Below are positions 1 to 10,340 of a DNA stretch of 64,000 nt, in pieces. How positions within the stretch are numbered: the stretch's first letter is position 1; each line of letters starts with the position of its first letter. Below the pieces are notes generated by a model, which saw nothing but the letters and a program-made list of their open reading frames with translations, did no database searches and was not told the DNA's origin. The DNA is from Beta vulgaris subsp. vulgaris (Eukaryota; Streptophyta; Magnoliopsida; Caryophyllales; Amaranthaceae): NCBI RefSeq assembly GCF_026745355.1, contig NC_079206.1, forward strand, positions 43,211,104-43,275,103. The letters run 5' to 3'. The position numbers and the translations under genes are program-made.

Positions 1-470
1 CCCCATCAGAAGGTGGCATATAATGCCATACATCGTAACAGAAGGCAAAGCCACCGAGGATATTCATCCCCCATCAGAAGGTGGCATATAATGCCATACA
101 TCGTAACAGAAGGCAAAGCCACCGAGGATATTTATCCCCCATCAGAAGGTGGCATATAATGCCATACATCATAACAGAAGGCAAAGCCACCGAGGATATT
201 CATCCCCCATCAGAAGGTGGCATATAATGTCATACATCGTAACAGAAGGCAAAGCCACCGAGGATATTCATCCCCCATCAGAAGGTGGCATATAATGCCA
301 GACATCATAACAGAAGGCAAAGCCACCGAGGATATTCATCCCCCATCAGAAGGTGGCATATAATGCCAGGCAAAGCCACCGAGGACGTTGTCCCCCATCA
401 GAAGGTGGCATATAATGCCATAATGCGGGTGCCACCGAGGACATTGTCCCCCATCAGAAGGTGGCGTTGC
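1..470. repeat. 68-bp tandem repeat array, about eight units
   Basis: Six units begin with CCCCATCAGAAGG at 1, 69, 137, 205, 273 and 341, giving an exact 68-bp period. They are followed by shortened units starting at 393 and 449 (52 and 56 bp spacing). Each unit contains GGTGGC and, about 40 bp later, GCCACC, plus an inner GGCATATAATGCC, so every unit can fold on itself. The array is cut by the window edge. It probably lies inside the retroelement ending at 1873; that link is inferred from position only. Confidence 0.93.
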
Positions 471-630
471 CGCCAGATAACAGAATGACACGTGCACGGC
501 CCAGAGAACGTAGTACTGCCATTCACCATCTTTCACTTTCATTTATCATGTTTCGTTTCTTTTGAGTAGTTTTCAGAAATCATATTAAAGTCATTTCATA
601 ACGTCATCAAATCATTTAATAAGCATTTCA

Positions 631-955
631 TATCCCGCACACCATATAAAACATAGCATAAACATTATATAAAAGCACCATTAAAACGTAGTTGGAAGGG
701 GAGTGCGGGTGTTAGCAGTAAACATTACATAGTCACACATTTTATATCCCGCACACCATATAAAACATAGCATAAACATTATATAAAGCACCATAAAACG
801 TAGTTGGAAGGGGAGTGCGGGTGTTAGCAGTAGACGTTACATAGTCGCACATTTTATATCCCGCACACCATATAAAACATAACATAAACATTATATAAAA
901 GCATCATAAAACGTAGTTGGAAGGGGAGTGCGGGTGTTAGCAGTAGACGTTACCT
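631..955. repeat. 112-114-bp tandem repeat, three copies
   Basis: Units beginning TATCCCGCACACC start at 631, 745 and 857 (spacings 114 and 112). Each contains a block of ATATAAAA-rich sequence followed by GTAGTTGGAAGGGGAGTGC and a GTTAGCAGTA end. The third copy runs into unique sequence near 955. The copies differ by a few substitutions and single-base indels. The unit is unrelated to the 68-bp array upstream. Confidence 0.92.
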
Positions 956-1430
956 GGAATCCTGCTTAACAACATTGATCGTAGGGAAAGGCTTGTAATA
1001 TCTATTGATCGTTGGCTGGGAGTGGTTCGGGGATCCGACGGCAGTCGCAGGCGAGGGTTTCCACTGCGGTAGTCCGGTGGTTCTGGGGAGGCGCGCGGGT
1101 CAACGATACGACGAGGAGACGAGAGAGAGAAAAACTAGGCGAGAGGAGAGATAGGTTGCGAGCGACGGAGAAGTGTGGGCTGGGTAGGCGACGGCGGTGG
1201 GTTACGACAGGAGGTCGTCGTCGGAGGGTGGTGGTGCTGTGGTGGCTGAATAGAAAACAGAGGGGTGAGGGAGAGTTGCGAGAAACAGAGGAGAGAGAGA
1301 GGGAGGAGTTGTGCGAAAACAGGGGAGTTTATGGGGTGGTTTTGGAGGCGGTTTTCCGGCGATAATCTCAGGAGGATTGAGTGAATTTGTTTGTGATCAG
1401 TGGATGGTGGTTTGAGGGAATGAACATGGC

Positions 1431-1440
1431 TTTTTATAGC
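1431..1440 (-). promoter_or_regulatory. TATA box of the minus-strand LTR
   Basis: GCTATAAAAA on the minus strand lies about 435 bp inside the presumed LTR start at 1873, a normal position for an LTR promoter. It is followed by a CA-rich stretch where transcription could begin. Confidence 0.4.
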
Positions 1441-1873
1441 CATTGTTGAGTTCTAATTTTTACCCAATTCGATTGATGAAATTGAATGGATACAATGGGT
1501 TATTGGGTAATTTGGTTTGATTAATGAATTTTCTTTGCAAATGAGTTTGTTTGTGTTCAATAACCCATTTTTGATTTAGAAATCCACGGGTGGGTTTTGA
1601 AGAAAACTGAGACGGAGCAAAGGGGAAGAAAACTCACGTTTTCTGTTTCTCAAATTCTTCCTTTTTCTTTTTCTTTTTTTTTTTTTCTTCTTATTTTCTT
1701 TTCTCTTTTTCTTTTCCTTTTTATGCCATCAATTTGTTTAGTAATTAATTTGTTATTTGTTTCCTTCCTTTAACTAATGAAATCATCTAACATAACTTAT
1801 TATTAAAGAAAAATTTTAGCCATTAATTATTGTTATTTAATTTAGGGAAGTTTAAAATTTTCGGGATATTACA

Positions 1874-2479
1874 TCCAGTGACTTGAAAATTCTATATCTT
1901 CTGAATAAAGCGTAAAATTGAATATGTGATACAGTTGTGGATAGGTCTATAGGTCTTTTATGTTGCATCAAAATTTGACATGATTTCAGTTATAACTCAT
2001 ATTATTGTGATTTTTTGTTAAAATCGATCAAAACAAGATCTTTAGCAAGCATGTTATTTGAAACTTAACTTAATGAACTGAGTTTGATTTGAAACTTTTC
2101 ACGAGTACTCTACACATATTATTGAAGGAAATTGAACATCATTACGACACTTTTTTATTTTATTTTTTGACTGGAGAAAAAAAAAACAGTCTTGTTGACT
2201 TTAGTGATATTCATGAACGTTTTTGTAAAAAAATAATATAAAACTATACAAAATTAGTATGACCATGATTCTTCTTGTTTTGGCCAAATGACTTTAGTTT
2301 GAACTTTATGAAGTAGCTAACCTGGTAACTGGATGAAACCAGCTTTTACCAAATATTTTGTATGAAATTTATTTAATTGTAGAAAAACTATTTTCTAGAA
2401 ATTTCAAAGCCTAGTTGCCATAAATATCCAAATTAAAAATAATGGAAAAAGAAAACAAAGAAAAAGTTTATATATTTAC
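1874..2479. other. AT-rich spacer without recognised features
   Basis: About 600 bp of AT-rich DNA between the LTR end and the poly(A) end of the LINE. No open frame, RNA gene or repeat was recognised. Confidence 0.6.
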
Positions 2480-2776
2480 TTTTTTTTGGAAATTAAGAAA
2501 TTTTATAAAGCCCAAAACAATATACACCTTAAGATTGCAAAGCAATCACACCACTAATCTGGACATGCCCAGATAATTACAAGCTCTTTAGCCATCTTCT
2601 ATCTCTTTAATTTACTTTAATGCTAAGAAGTTGTAAACATCTATGCTTTACATTGTATTTTATCTCCTGCATAGTATACTCTATCATACTAATTGTATTC
2701 TCCCAGTAAGCTTGGTTTCAAACAAATTCTTTAGCATACTATGCATGTCTTACCAGTCAATGTGTTGGTGTTTCCT

Positions 2777-2929
2777 TGTTAGAGGATATTGGACCGTAAG
2801 TCTATATATATGGGCAAGGCCCATTAGGTTAAATTTATTAGGTTAAGTTTAAGTTATGTTCTATATATAAGTAATGTAATTGTAGTTATTAAAGACGACA
2901 ATACAACATCTCTTCTCTCTAATTTAACA
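2777..2929 (+). repeat. TRIM left LTR
   Basis: 153 bp, TG...CA ends. It differs from the right LTR at two positions, both in the TATATA tract near its start. Confidence 0.93.
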
Positions 2930-2940
2930 TGGTATCAAGA
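2930..2940 (+). other. TRIM primer-binding site
   Basis: TGGTATCAAGA starts immediately after the left LTR and matches the first eight bases of the common initiator-Met tRNA primer-binding site TGGTATCAGAGC. Confidence 0.75.
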
Positions 2941-2977
2941 ATAGGTTAGATCTTGAAATAGTCCAAAGAAAATTATC

Positions 2978-3016
2978 TCCTGCCGGTGGATTGACACATC
3001 AATTCCACCGGCAGGA
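2978..3016 (+). other. 13-bp perfect hairpin downstream of the TRIM primer-binding site
   Basis: TCCTGCCGGTGGA (2978-2990) and its exact reverse complement (3004-3016) enclose a 13-base loop. It starts 38 bp after the primer-binding site, where retroelement RNAs often carry packaging or dimerisation structures. That role is inferred only. Confidence 0.7.
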
Positions 3017-3752
3017 TTCACAGACACTCATAAAAACGCAGTTTTTTTTCGCTTCCGCAAATCTTATTATTTGTGTATTTTCTAATAAAATACCCATCAA
3101 CTAGGCTCGGTGCTAAAAAAAATTATCTCGCCATTCCAGCAAAGTTTCTTCGATCTGATTTCTCACACTCTTCCCAAACTTCATCGATCAATCACACAAA
3201 AATTCCTAAAAAAAAAATCGCAGAAAAATTCAAGAAGGCGAGAGAAAATTCAGGATTATTTTCAATCAATCTTGTTATCTTTTTTAGGAGAGAGAAAATG
3301 AAAATTATAAGGTTAAGCAAAAGTGAAGATGAAAGTGATGTGTTATTATTCTTCTTTTCTTCAAAAATTTGGTGTTTTTTTTTGTTTGGTATTCTGTTCA
3401 GATCTGTTTCAAAACAAATCAGTTTCTTTCAAACTGTTGATGATGTTCATTCCATCGAAAATTTGTTCTTTTGCTTCTGTGATGATGATCATTCCATCAC
3501 AACTTTCACAAAAATTAGTTCTTTGGTCTCAATTTCAGATCTGTTTCAAAACAGATTGTCAGATATGTTTTAACTCTCCGTGTGTCGTGAGACACGGTTT
3601 ATGGGTTCTCCTTGTACCTTGAGACGAGGTTTGTTCATTGAAGAATTGAAGAATTGAAGAATTTGAGTTTGATTATATTTTTATTGGTGTTTTTTTATTG
3701 TTATTTGTCCAATTGTAACGTTCGTTTTACTGCCGTTACAATTGCGGGAGGG

Positions 3753-3905
3753 TGTTAGAGGATATTGGACCGTAAGTATATATCTATGGGCAAGGCCCAT
3801 TAGGTTAAATTTATTAGGTTAAGTTTAAGTTATGTTCTATATATAAGTAATGTAATTGTAGTTATTAAAGACGACAATACAACATCTCTTCTCTCTAATT
3901 TAACA
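3753..3905 (+). repeat. TRIM right LTR
   Basis: 153 bp, directly preceded by the polypurine tract at 3744-3752 and directly followed by the ttcct duplication. Confidence 0.93.
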
Positions 3906-3958
3906 TTCCTACAAGCTAGTAGCCTTGTAGGGGTTAGCCCTTGGGCTGACTTGATTTC

Positions 3959-6900
3959 CTAATCAAAAGAAAAGTAAGCTTGGTTTCTATTCCTCCAAAT
4001 GAAGTACACAACAGTAGCAATGGTAGCCAAAACAACCTGTTTCCGCACTCTGGTCCCTTTATATCTGTCTCTTTCCCATCTGCATAATTGTAGCAAGTCC
4101 CTGCCTCTCCATTGAACCTTCAACCAGCCCATCAGTCTATCCATACATTGCTAGCTAAAATAGCATTCAAACATTACATGTTCTATTGTTTCAGAGAATG
4201 ACCCACACACCACACAAGTATCATCCTGACTGATGTATGTGCATCATTTTTAGTCTTGCTTTCATTTTCAATCTATTTTGTACAGCCATCCATGGAATCA
4301 TTATGTGCTTGGGTTGAGAGAAATTGTTCCATACACTCCTACACCACTGTACTTGCTCCCCATTCCTTCGAATAGCATGGTAATGCTTTCAAATGCTGAA
4401 GTGAGGGTCTCTAAGCCAATTGTCTCCATTAAGCCTTATATTAAGCTCATTTTTAGCAGTACAAACAGCCTTCGAAACCCAACTTGCATTGTTTGGGGCT
4501 ACATAATTACCCCAGGGAGTATCTTTGACATAGACCTTACTCACCCATTTGACCCATATGTTGTCCTTTTTATGAGAAACATCCAAAGCAAGCTTTCCAA
4601 TTACAATCATGTTCCATAGATGAGTGTCTCTGATTCCTAATCCTCGTGTAGCCTTTATTTTGCACAGTTGATCCCAGTTCACTGCTCCAGGATTGGAGTC
4701 ATCCCTCTCCATAAGAAATTTTGACAGATGTTGTTCACTTCCTGTAGAACACTCTTAGGAAGGACAAAAATTTGGCCCCAATAAACATGGATGCTCATCA
4801 GCACACTATACACTAACTGGCATCTTGCTGCAAAAGAGAGATGTCTTGTGCTCCAAACTCTAATTCTACTAACAATCCTTTCAATCAAAGCCTACCAATC
4901 TTTAGCTTTCAGGTTTTTTTGTTGATATTGGAGCTCCCAAATATCTAAAAGGTAGTGATCCCACATGGAATCCACTCACATTTGTCACCCTTAGCTTGTA
5001 ATATCACTATCAATCATGCCTGCATAGTAAACCTTAGACTTATCTTTATTAACCTGAAGTCCATAAGCATAAGAAAACATCTGGAAACCTTGAAGCAATG
5101 TATATATTGATCTGAAATCACCATTGCAGAAGAGCAGCAAGCCATCTACAAAGCATAGGTGTGAGAGCTGCATATCCTATCATCTGACATGAAACTTGAA
5201 ACCCTCATGTTCTCCAATGAAGCTTAACACTCTTTCAAGATAGTCCATACATAGTGCAAAGAGCAGAGGGGACATGGGATCCCCCTGCCTCAAGCCTCTT
5301 TGAGCCTCAAAGAAACCAATAGGTGAACCACTCATCATGATTGAGAGCTCAGGGGTGGTAATACAAATCATAATTTGGTGAACAAACCAGCTAGGAAACC
5401 CAACACCCTCAAGCATCTGCTAAATGAAATTCAGGTTTATAGTGTCATAGGCTTTTTTTAAGTCTAACTTCATCATGCAGCAGGCTCTTGTGGCCTTCCT
5501 ATTGTACAATTTGGCTAGATCCTGACATAGCATCACATTGTGTATTATGCTCTTGCCAACAACAAAGGCACTTTGACTATGGGAGACAATATCAGGGAGG
5601 ATCTGATTAAGCTTTTCACTAATCAGCTTTGTTATGGATTTATACAATATGGAGCAGCAAACTATAGGCCTATATTCAGTCACACTACCAGGGCAAGTAA
5701 CTTTAACTACTAATGTGAGTGTAGTAACATTGATTATCTTGAGTAACTTCCCAAAGAAATCAAGGATAGCATCAAAGACCTCTTCTCCAATTATGTCCAA
5801 CTATGCTTAAAGAAACGACTGTTGAAGCCCTCAACTCCTGGTGCTTTGCCATCTTGAATGCTAAAAAGGACTCTTCTGACATCATCTCTTGCAAATGGAG
5901 CATTAAGGATCCTCATGTGAAGTTCATTCAATTTCTTCCCTTTATTCACCAGTCCAGCAAGAAAATGTTGTTGTTGTTTCTTTTCAACAAACAAATTTTG
6001 ATAAAAGCTTAGGAATGCTTCCTGAACCCCTTCAAGAGTATGGATCCATTCCCCTGAGCAATTGTGACCAGCATGAATTATGTTGCTCACTCTTCTAGCT
6101 TTGATGGCTTGATAGAACACCTTAGTGTTCTCATCCCCACACTTTAGCCAACTGAGTTTGGCTTTCTGCTGCAATATTGAACATGTGTTCTTCCTAGCTT
6201 GAAAGTATCTTTCTTTGGCCAGTCTTTCCTTACTTATCATCTCATTATTACTAGGGCTGGAATGCAGCTCATCCTGTGCAACTGCCAAAGCTTCTCTAGC
6301 TCTAATCTCCTCCATCTCCACATCACCAAACCCTTGCTTCTTAAGTTGCCTTAGTGCAGTTCTAACACCTTTAAATTTCTCCATAACTCTATACATAGGG
6401 CAACCTTCCATTGTCTTACTTTATTCCATTTGCACAGTATCCAATGATACAGGGTAAGCACACCAAGCATTACAAAATCTAAATGGTTTCTTTTGTTGAA
6501 TTTCATGGTACACACTCACCAAGATAGGTGTGTGATCAAAATTACCTTATGGCAAAAAAAAAAACAGCTTCAACAAGCTTAAACTCATCCAATCATCTCC
6601 CATTTACTAAAGCTCTATCAATTCTGGAAAAAAAACTCTAGCATCCCACTCCTGTTTATTTGTCCAAGTGTAGTGCCTGTCACTTGCTTTCATATCTACC
6701 AACCACAACCATTTCATACATTCCAGCATAGGCCCAATTTCAGCCACTCCCACCATACTCCCTAATCTGTCTTCTACACTAGATAGGGCATTGAAATCGC
6801 CAAGAACTACACAAGGCCTTTTACTCTTACTTGCAATGGTTTTCAGCCCTATCCATAACTCAGTCCTGCTATGACAGTCATTAAATCCATACAAAGACGT

Positions 6901-7343
6901 GCACCAAAACTCAGAAGTACCTTGGCTAGGTTGAATTGCACAATGTATATATTGGCTGGTCATATCTAATATATTGACCCGAAATGTACTAGGCCACCAT
7001 CCTACCATTATTCTTCCATTCTCATGATGAGCATTATTGTGAGTGAAGCACCACCCTGGAGATAAGTTCAGATAAACTTTTTCCATGTTGTGAGTCTTCA
7101 CTCTTATCTTAAGAAAGCTGAAAAGTTTAACAGTATGAGAGAGGATGAATTTTCTCACCTCTTGTTGCTGAAAAGAGATATAAAGAAATTCTTTGATTGG
7201 TTCTTTCTCGAAGAATGATTCCATTCTATTTGACTAATAATTCTAATAAATAACAAAAAAAAATTAGAAATAATAAGAATTATTATTGTTTTATTCGCAT
7301 TGCTATTCAGCCCTCTTATGTTCCAGGTTAATATGTTAACCAT
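3959..7343 (-). pseudogene. LINE ORF2 (endonuclease-reverse transcriptase), degenerate
   Basis: The ATG at 7343 starts MVNILTWNIRGLNS, the usual beginning of the APE-like endonuclease. The endonuclease continues to about 6607 with a recognisable GDFNA motif. Reverse transcriptase blocks lie at 6411-5791, 5800-5420 (YRPI, QSAFV, KLDLKKAYD) and 5416-5180 (RGLRQGDPMSPLLFALCMD). The catalytic box at 5173-5100 reads CFVDG where family members have an ADD-type motif, so one catalytic Asp is lost. The C-terminal portion (4888-3959) ends with an IWRNRN block. Several frameshifts and stops are present, and about 110 bp of extra AT-rich sequence sits in the endonuclease near 7190-7300. It is inactive. 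Confidence 0.88.
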
Positions 7344-7597
7344 TAGGCAAAGGAGTTCCCAACCCCTTCCCATCCCCTATGTCTCCCATATTCATTTATT
7401 TAATCCTACCTGAAAAGTATGGAACTGTCACTGCATCTCCAATTGTCTAATCCTTCTTTCTAATTTGCTCAGCTCTTCAAGTAGAGCATTGAATGGGTTA
7501 TGCACTAGCACCACATTCTCCTCAGCCTGTTGAGCAAGTTTTCTATTTCTTACTTGCTGAAATCTATCCTAATCAATAGGTCCTTCTGTTTTTGCAC

Positions 7598-8577
7598 CTA
7601 TACCTTCTTACATGCACCCTTCCCACAGTCATCCTCAATATGCCCCAGACCAGAGCATTTCTTGCAAAAAGTTGGCCTCCACTCATACTCTATTTTTTGT
7701 ACCACCTCCACCCCATGCTCATTACAGAATCTAATCTCCTCAGGTAACTCCTGCTTCATTTGGACTTCCACCATCACCCTCGCAAAAGTCAATTTGTCTC
7801 GTGCTTTCGTTGTATTATCCATTTTCACAAGTTTCCCAACTAAGCTAGCAGTCTTAAATATACTCCTCTCTCCCTAATATTTGATTGCTAATCCATGTAA
7901 TTTAATCCACACAGGAACTGATTCTACATTTGTTTTCTCAAGTGGCATATCCGGATCTCAAATCCTAGTTATAAGGGGTTTCTAATCGAAGAACTAAAAC
8001 CCCTCAGAGGTCACCTTCAAACTAGCTTCAACATTATTAAATCTCACCACGAAAATCCCTCTCCCAATCATAGCAATTTTGTCAATCCCCAATTTTCCCC
8101 AAATTCTTCGAAAATATCCATCCATTATCACAATTAATAGCGGGTAGCACCTAATACATAGCATATTACTGCCGAGGCCCAATATTCGATCTCCTCTTGA
8201 ATATCATCAGTTGCAATTGTAACTACAGGGGAAATATTAGTAACCTGCACATTATCGACATCATCAGCCCAAGACATTCTCCTTGCAGTTTCTAGTATTT
8301 TCGCACCACTAATCATCACATTCAGCCATTCTGAGAAGATGGCTTTGTTGTGTTTTGGATCCTTTCCTCCAATGTCGGGGGCGAAGACCTCACAGTCACT
8401 TCTTCAATTGCTTTCTCCAACATCACCTCTTTCTCTCGAATCATACTTGGAACATTAATTGGCTCTACACCTTGTGACTTCATCCACCGATTTCATTTTC
8501 TTCCTCGGGAAATATGACGGACCTTTGTTCTTACCTTTACCCTTCTGAGCACTCTTCTTTGCTCTCCCTCTTACCAT
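7598..8577 (-). pseudogene. LINE ORF1 (DUF4283 / zinc-knuckle RNA-binding protein), degenerate
   Basis: The ATG at 8577-8575 opens a basic N-terminus (MVRGRAKKSAQ...), typical of plant L1 ORF1 proteins. Frame-shifted blocks follow: 8319-8134 with an acidic linker, 8182-7994 carrying the RRIWGKLGIDKIAMIGRG-like core of the DUF4283 domain, and 7828-7598 carrying VEVQMKQELP and a CKKCSGLGHIEDDC knuckle. The protein would bind the LINE transcript in the ribonucleoprotein used for retrotransposition. At least three frame changes and stops make it non-functional. The exact C-terminus is unclear. The domain order is seen directly; the role is family knowledge. Confidence 0.82.
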
Positions 8578-10340
8578 GGCGTCAGTGCAAGTTAGATGAG
8601 CTTATCTTACGCTGAGAGAGAAAACAAGAGAAACATGCCCATTTTTCATTAACTAGGATTTATAGGGGAAATCTGATTTTCTATTCTCTTAAAACCCTAT
8701 TTCATCCATTCCTTTCCCTTATAAATACCTCCATCATTTACATTTGAACACACAACATTTCTTCCAAACAAAAATATCATACCAGAGAAAGGAAAGCACT
8801 AGAAAAGAGAGAAAAGTTTCTTAGTATTTAAAGTTGAGCAAAAAGTGGAATTAGTAAGTAGAAGTAAATAAGTTAGTAACTAAGTGCACTTAGGAAATTC
8901 GGAAAATCAAAAGATAGAAACCTTTGCAAAAAAAATCAATCCATTGAGATTCTCTCGTTTTCATTAAATGATGGGAGTATTTATAGGGGAAAGGAATGGA
9001 TGAAATAGGGTTTTAAGAAGATATAAAATCATATTTCCCACCAAAAATCTGATTTTCATTTACTTACATCATCATATTTACATTGGAATTCAAATATTCT
9101 TGTTCTCTGTTTAATTTGATGTTGTTTTTTCATTAAGAAAGCAATCTGATTTTTCAGTCTATTATATTGTTCCTACATAGTTTAGATATCCCTTAATCAT
9201 GAAAAATCATCAAAAAATGTGCATGGGTGTTGACTAGGCTCGTCGGGCGGCGCACATCGCAATGCACTGGACGCACAACCCATGCATGCCATGCACTAGC
9301 GTTGTGCCAGGCGCAACATAGGAATATGCCGAAAAATCGGATCCCTAGCCTTTCCAATCATCTTACAAAAGTAAGATTTTGATGTTTATTCTTATTATTA
9401 TTCTTATTCCTCAACGAATGGTTAGATGGATGTGTAATTCGTTGTTTTAAAGCACTTGATCATCGAGAAAACTGATTTATACTAGTTTTGAGAGACAATT
9501 AAATTTTTGGCAACTAGACGCGACTCATTTTCCGTTTTTCAAATGATTGAACTTAAAACATTTGACGCAAACTTATCGAATTAATGAAAATGAGCGTGAA
9601 TTTACAACAAATGTTTTATCAAAATCCGCTAGTGTAGCTATTGATTACGACTTTTGAAATCCCTGTCACATAGACAAAAATTCATGGCTCAAAATACAAA
9701 ATTGTATGATCAAGGCAACATGGAAAATCGTCTGCCGGAACGAAATTTGCGTTCCGAGGCGGAAAGTGCTCTTTGATGGGGTGCACGCTCCATGATACGT
9801 GACGATTTCGTCTTTTTCTTTTTTTCGTAAAACATATATTATTAATTATAACAGGAGTTCAAAATTTGGTGTCTATAACTACAAACAACTATAAGCAACT
9901 CTAGTATTTAAGATAAATCCAAAATTAATATTTAAGAAATTTTTTAAAAAAATTCAACCAACAATATAAAAATAATTTAATAATATAGCTACACTCGCAC
10001 TCCCATACATCATGAACACCTACCAGATAAATGATTATGACTTATTAGTGCAAGTGATTACTCGCAAAACAATATATATGTAGTAAAGATGACTCGTCGC
10101 ATGACCAATAATGTATAAGCCATGATCAAACATGCAAACTACGGAATGACCAAAGCTGAGTACACAAAGTCTAAGAAAAAAATAATCTACTATGACTCTG
10201 CATAATTATAAAAGTCATGCGCTGCAGGTGGGGGCAGATACATGATTTTAAATTTGGGGTTTCCTTAATTCCTAACAAAATTAACTAAGTACACAATAAA
10301 CATTACACATTGGACAACAATTTCATGGAAAAAAAACTTT
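8578..10340. other. non-coding stretch with an inverted repeat
   Basis: No coding region was recognised. It contains the inverted repeat listed separately (8660-9045) and a GC-rich patch at 9230-9330 with repeated GCGC/GCAC words that looks like LTR or leader sequence. AT-rich DNA without features follows up to the array at 10341. Confidence 0.5.
8660..9045. repeat. inverted repeat, arms of about 80 bp, each with a TATA-like box
   Basis: The core arms 8689-8740 and 8965-9016 are reverse complements with 49 of 52 positions equal by eye, and weaker similarity extends outward. Each arm holds TATAAATAC pointing into the 224-bp spacer. The arrangement could come from two LTR or UTR copies inserted head to head. 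Confidence 0.75.

Larger units (their letters stand above)
1..1873 (-). mobile_element. 5' LTR region of a minus-strand LTR retrotransposon, partial
   Basis: Read on the minus strand, sequence starting at 1873 begins TGTAATATCCCG, the kind of start seen in many plant Ty3/gypsy LTRs. A TATA box lies at 1440-1431 on the same strand. The T-rich block (1650-1720), the purine-rich low-complexity block (1080-1330) and both tandem arrays would then lie within the LTR or leader of an element whose body is off the left edge. No coding domain, primer-binding site or second LTR is visible, so a solo LTR is equally possible. Confidence 0.5.
2777..3905 (+). mobile_element. TRIM-like small non-autonomous LTR retrotransposon
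   Basis: Two direct repeats of 153 bp (2777-2929 and 3753-3905) start TGTTAGAGG and end TTTAACA, and differ at only two positions by eye. A perfect 5-bp target-site duplication ttcct flanks the element (2772-2776 and 3906-3910). A primer-binding site TGGTATCAAGA follows the left LTR, and the purine tract GCGGGAGGG precedes the right one. The 823-bp interior has no gag or pol motif; a 166-codon open frame (3073-3573) shows no recognisable domain. Length and structure match TRIM elements, which depend on proteins from other elements. It is inserted in the LINE 3' UTR. Confidence 0.93.
2480..8577 (-). mobile_element. L1-type LINE, full-length but inactive, carrying a nested TRIM
   Basis: On the minus strand the order is ORF1 (8577 down to about 7600), ORF2 (7343 down to 3959) and a 3' UTR ending in a short A tail (T8 at 2480-2487 on the plus strand). 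ORF1 has the DUF4283-type domain and a CCHC knuckle; ORF2 has the endonuclease, reverse transcriptase and C-terminal region. Frameshifts and stops occur throughout. The 3' UTR is interrupted by the 1129-bp element at 2777-3905. I could not fix a target-site duplication, so the 5' end upstream of the ORF1 start is uncertain. Confidence 0.88.

Noticed and set aside
1..470. Direct repeats resembling a CRISPR array
   Set aside because: Units are contiguous 68-bp tandem copies without unique spacers, in a plant genome.
1012..1443. Overlapping open frames of about 100 codons on both strands
   Set aside because: Purine/pyrimidine-biased low-complexity sequence; no domain, no splice context.
3073..3573. 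166-codon open frame inside the TRIM
   Set aside because: Lys/Phe-rich, no gag or pol motif; TRIMs normally lack coding capacity.
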